Shown: positions 61,999-64,000 of the stretch, piece after piece
Numbering within the stretch: the first letter of the stretch is position 1
Layout: each line of letters begins with the position of its first letter
Assembly: GCF_001700435.1 (NCBI RefSeq)
Contig: NZ_LYPC01000012.1
Coordinates: 62,001 to 126,000 of the forward strand
Direction of reading: 5' to 3'
From: Paenibacillus pectinilyticus
GTDB lineage: Bacteria; Bacillota; Bacilli; Paenibacillales; NBRC-103111
Length of the DNA stretch: 64,000 bases
The notes under the pieces: model-generated
The model's input: only the letters and a program-made list of their open reading frames with translations
The model's database searches: none
What the model was told of the DNA's origin: nothing
Position numbers and translations under genes: made by a program

Positions 61999-62868
61999 AT
62001 GCAAATGGGCAATAAATCGTTAATTAGACGGGATTTACCTTTCCAATTGACCAATGGTTTTTTCTTGTTGCTGCTGGTAGCGACCATGATTTTGCCGATT
62101 TGGAATACGTTTATTATTTCAATTTCTTCTAATATTTCGTCCATGCATGCAGGACTCCAACTATGGCCTTCCGAGTTAAGTATGGAAGGGTACCGGACGG
62201 TGTGGCAAAGAATTGAGTTGTGGCGACCCTTCGGTATGAATGTGCTTGTGACGATTGTCGGCTCATTCGTGCATGTCCTGCTCTGCGCGATGGCAGGCTA
62301 CGTGCTGCTGCACAAGGGCTTGCCTGGGCGGAAGCTGCTGACAAGCTTCATTCTACTCACGATGATGGTGCCGAACGAGGCAGTCATGATCCCTCTTTAT
62401 GTGGTCAATAAAGAACTGGGCCTCTTAAATACAGTGTCAGCGTTAGTGCTGTATGGTTTAATCTCTGGCTTTAGTATTTTATTAATGCGAAATTTCTTCG
62501 GTGCTGTTTCTTACGAAATGGCAGAGTCCGCTAAGATCGATGGTGCGGGTGAGTTTCGCATTTTCTCTACCATGTACGTCCCTTTAGCTAAGCCAGGGCT
62601 GGCAACGATTGCCTTATTTGAATTTGTATCCCGATGGAATCAGCTAACACCTGGGTTGTTGTATGTGACCAATCAGAAGTTATATACACTCCAGGTAGCG
62701 CTGCGCGCGCTTGTGATTCAATCGGACGCCACCAGCAGTAATTTATTTATGACGCCGAATGTGCGAATGGCAGGTGTTATGCTGGCACTTATCCCGTTAG
62801 TTGCCATCTATCCGTTTGTTCAAAAATATTTCGTTACCGGCCTGATGGTCGGAGCAACGAAGGAATAG
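61999..62868 (+). CDS. LplC/YtcP-type sugar ABC permease
   Basis: A 289-residue partner of the upstream permease, with six helices and the EAA loop AESAKIDGAGEFRIFSTMYV. It begins right at the upstream stop, so translation is coupled. With the upstream genes it forms a CUT1 type importer for an oligosaccharide of unknown identity. Confidence 0.93.
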   Translation: MQMGNKSLIRRDLPFQLTNGFFLLLLVATMILPIWNTFIISISSNISSMHAGLQLWPSELSMEGYRTVWQRIELWRPFGMNVLVTIVGSFVHVLLCAMAGYVLLHKGLPGRKLLTSFILLTMMVPNEAVMIPLYVVNKELGLLNTVSALVLYGLISGFSILLMRNFFGAVSYEMAESAKIDGAGEFRIFSTMYVPLAKPGLATIALFEFVSRWNQLTPGLLYVTNQKLYTLQVALRALVIQSDATSSNLFMTPNVRMAGVMLALIPLVAIYPFVQKYFVTGLMVGATKE

Positions 62869-62882
62869 AGGGGTTCAAAGCT

Positions 62883-64000
62883 ATGATCATAGAGCGATTG
62901 ATTACGTATGAGGAAGGGGATCGTTATATCGAAGTTCCCTTCCTGGTTACCCCGAATATGGAGCGAATACACGTTAGCATGGAGGTTACAGCGAACGGAC
63001 CGGGGGATTGTGTCATTGATTTGGGCGTTAGAGATATCGAAAGTGTACGAGGTTGGAGCGGTGGCGCACGTACTGAATTCTATATGGAATCCGAACAAGC
63101 GACGCCTGGCTATATCCCTGGGGAGTTGATGGAAGGGGAGTGGTCTGTTTTACTGGGCACCTACCGGATCCCTCCTGCAGGTTGTAGGGTCCGTGTAGAG
63201 GTGACATGCACACCGAAGCAGGGGCGCTGGCTCAAGGGCGATCTCCATATGCATACTGTGCATAGTGATGGCGCGCTGACCATAGCTGAGAATGCAAAGA
63301 CGATGGCTGAGCTGGGCTGTGATTTTCTGGCGATGACCGACCATAACACATATAGTCAGAATCTGGCTTATCCACGGGAGTCAGGTGTCGTACTGATCCC
63401 TGGCATGGAGCTCACGACGAATCATGGGCACGCTAATTTGCTGGGTGTGGTTCGTCCGATTCAGGATTTCAGAGCTGTAAGCTCGGAGCAGGTCCAGGAA
63501 CGTTTGCAAGAGGCAAGGCGCAATGGCGCACGTATTGTTCTGAATCATCCTCACTGTCCCAATTGTGGTTGGGAGTGGGAGTGGAGCGTTGATTACGATT
63601 GGGTCGAAATTTGGAATGGGCCTTGGCGGGAGGCTAATCAGCAGACGTTAACTTGGTGGCATGAGCAGCTTTGCAGCGGAAGACGCTTGGTTGCTGTCGG
63701 CGGAAGCGATATGCATAGACCGGATACCTATTCAAAGCACAGTATGCCGACAACGTGGGTATACGCAGCTAGCAGGACGATTGAGGGGATTCTGGAAGGG
63801 ATTGATACCGGTCGAGTGTTTCTAAGCTTTTCGCCTGAGGGACCAACGTTAGAGCTTAACGCAGGACAGTTTCAAATGGGCGATGTGGTGCCTGCACAGG
63901 CACCAGAGCGTGCGGGAAATGTCACGCTTGTGGTCAAAGAACTGCAAGTAGGCGATACGGTAAAACTGATCTCAAACCGAGGCGTTGAAGTCTCCTGTGT
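62883..64000 (+). CDS. CehA/McbA-type PHP-domain metallohydrolase, partial
   Basis: Open from ATG 62883 to the right window edge (372 codons seen). The first 115 residues are beta-rich, and a PHP domain follows with metal motifs GDLHMHTVHSDG, FLAMTDHN, IPGMELTT, GHANLLG, IVLNHPH and VGGSDMHR. PHP enzymes hydrolyse phosphoesters or carbamates; CehA/McbA names come from carbaryl hydrolase. Placement 14 bp after the sugar permease suggests an action on an imported sugar phosphate or conjugate. It starts with no signal peptide. The C-terminus is not visible. Confidence 0.85.
   Translation, partial: MIIERLITYEEGDRYIEVPFLVTPNMERIHVSMEVTANGPGDCVIDLGVRDIESVRGWSGGARTEFYMESEQATPGYIPGELMEGEWSVLLGTYRIPPAGCRVRVEVTCTPKQGRWLKGDLHMHTVHSDGALTIAENAKTMAELGCDFLAMTDHNTYSQNLAYPRESGVVLIPGMELTTNHGHANLLGVVRPIQDFRAVSSEQVQERLQEARRNGARIVLNHPHCPNCGWEWEWSVDYDWVEIWNGPWREANQQTLTWWHEQLCSGRRLVAVGGSDMHRPDTYSKHSMPTTWVYAASRTIEGILEGIDTGRVFLSFSPEGPTLELNAGQFQMGDVVPAQAPERAGNVTLVVKELQVGDTVKLISNRGVEVSC

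Noticed and set aside
1..64000. Prophage, insertion sequence, toxin-antitoxin or defence island
   Set aside because: No transposase, integrase, phage structural or defence-type genes were found among the frames; no tRNA or rRNA was recognised.

Overview
The window looks like a chromosomal segment of an endospore-forming, Gram-positive bacterium of the Paenibacillus/Paenibacillaceae type. Supporting signs are AGGAGG-like ribosome binding sites with ATG/GTG/TTG starts, a giant S-layer-homology (SLH) surface protein, a PdaA-type spore-cortex deacetylase, a TPP riboswitch in front of ykoEDC, LplB/LplC-type sugar permeases, type-2 ferredoxin-NADP reductase and many short U-tailed terminators. No phage, transposase, rRNA, tRNA or CRISPR was seen.

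Layout. 1-3.7 kb: divergent membrane protein (partial) and GGDEF protein, FrnE-like oxidoreductase, and a quinone-reductase-like gene divergent from its HxlR regulator. 3.7-13 kb: 1635-aa SLH/beta-propeller protein, a DUF2334/FG-GAP surface protein and a thermonuclease. 13-19 kb: MFS transporter, two Fur-boxed FecCD siderophore permeases divergent from ferredoxin-NADP reductase, CcdC-like protein. 19-26 kb: GH20 hexosaminidase, then an ornithine cyclodeaminase/M19 dipeptidase/CocE hydrolase operon. 26-36 kb: a membrane protein resembling transmembrane terpene cyclases, a chemoreceptor with a SigD-like promoter, small alarmone synthetase, two small genes, a nucleotide-translocase/HEAT/cNMP-domain fusion and a truncated AraC-type gene. 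36-41 kb: PdaA, PrsA-like foldase and a trxB-trxA-tpx redox cluster. 41-50 kb: UvrD-type helicase, BrkB-family protein, UvsE, pyruvate kinase, AraC regulator, DUF3105 protein, second chemoreceptor. 51-64 kb: riboswitch-ykoEDC, FadR-type regulator, Fsr-type MFS transporter, a 25-aa CDGSH micro-protein, nitroreductase, and a LacI-regulated sugar ABC operon ending in a PHP-domain phosphoesterase cut by the window edge.

The most striking signal is non-coding. Eight intergenic loci carry arrays of imperfect palindromes with the same spacing: about 51, then 62, then 51 bp between successive palindromes, a 113-114 bp super-period. The palindromes belong to four sequence families that do not resemble each other: A, ATGTTGTA-N5-TACAACAT; B, AATAAGC-N11-GCTTATT; C, TGGAAAAACTAC-like cores; D, GTAAGGCCC-N5-GGGCCTTAC. 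Constant geometry with changing sequence, at about 5, 6 and 5 turns of B-DNA, suggests a structural or protein-array element. I do not recognise it as a named repeat family.

Functional links visible in the window are Fur-type sites joining the FecCD permeases, the reductase and probably the CDGSH micro-protein; a thiol-peroxide cluster under a possible MarR/OhrR-type operator; and AAACCGGTTT-type operators in front of the LacI regulator.
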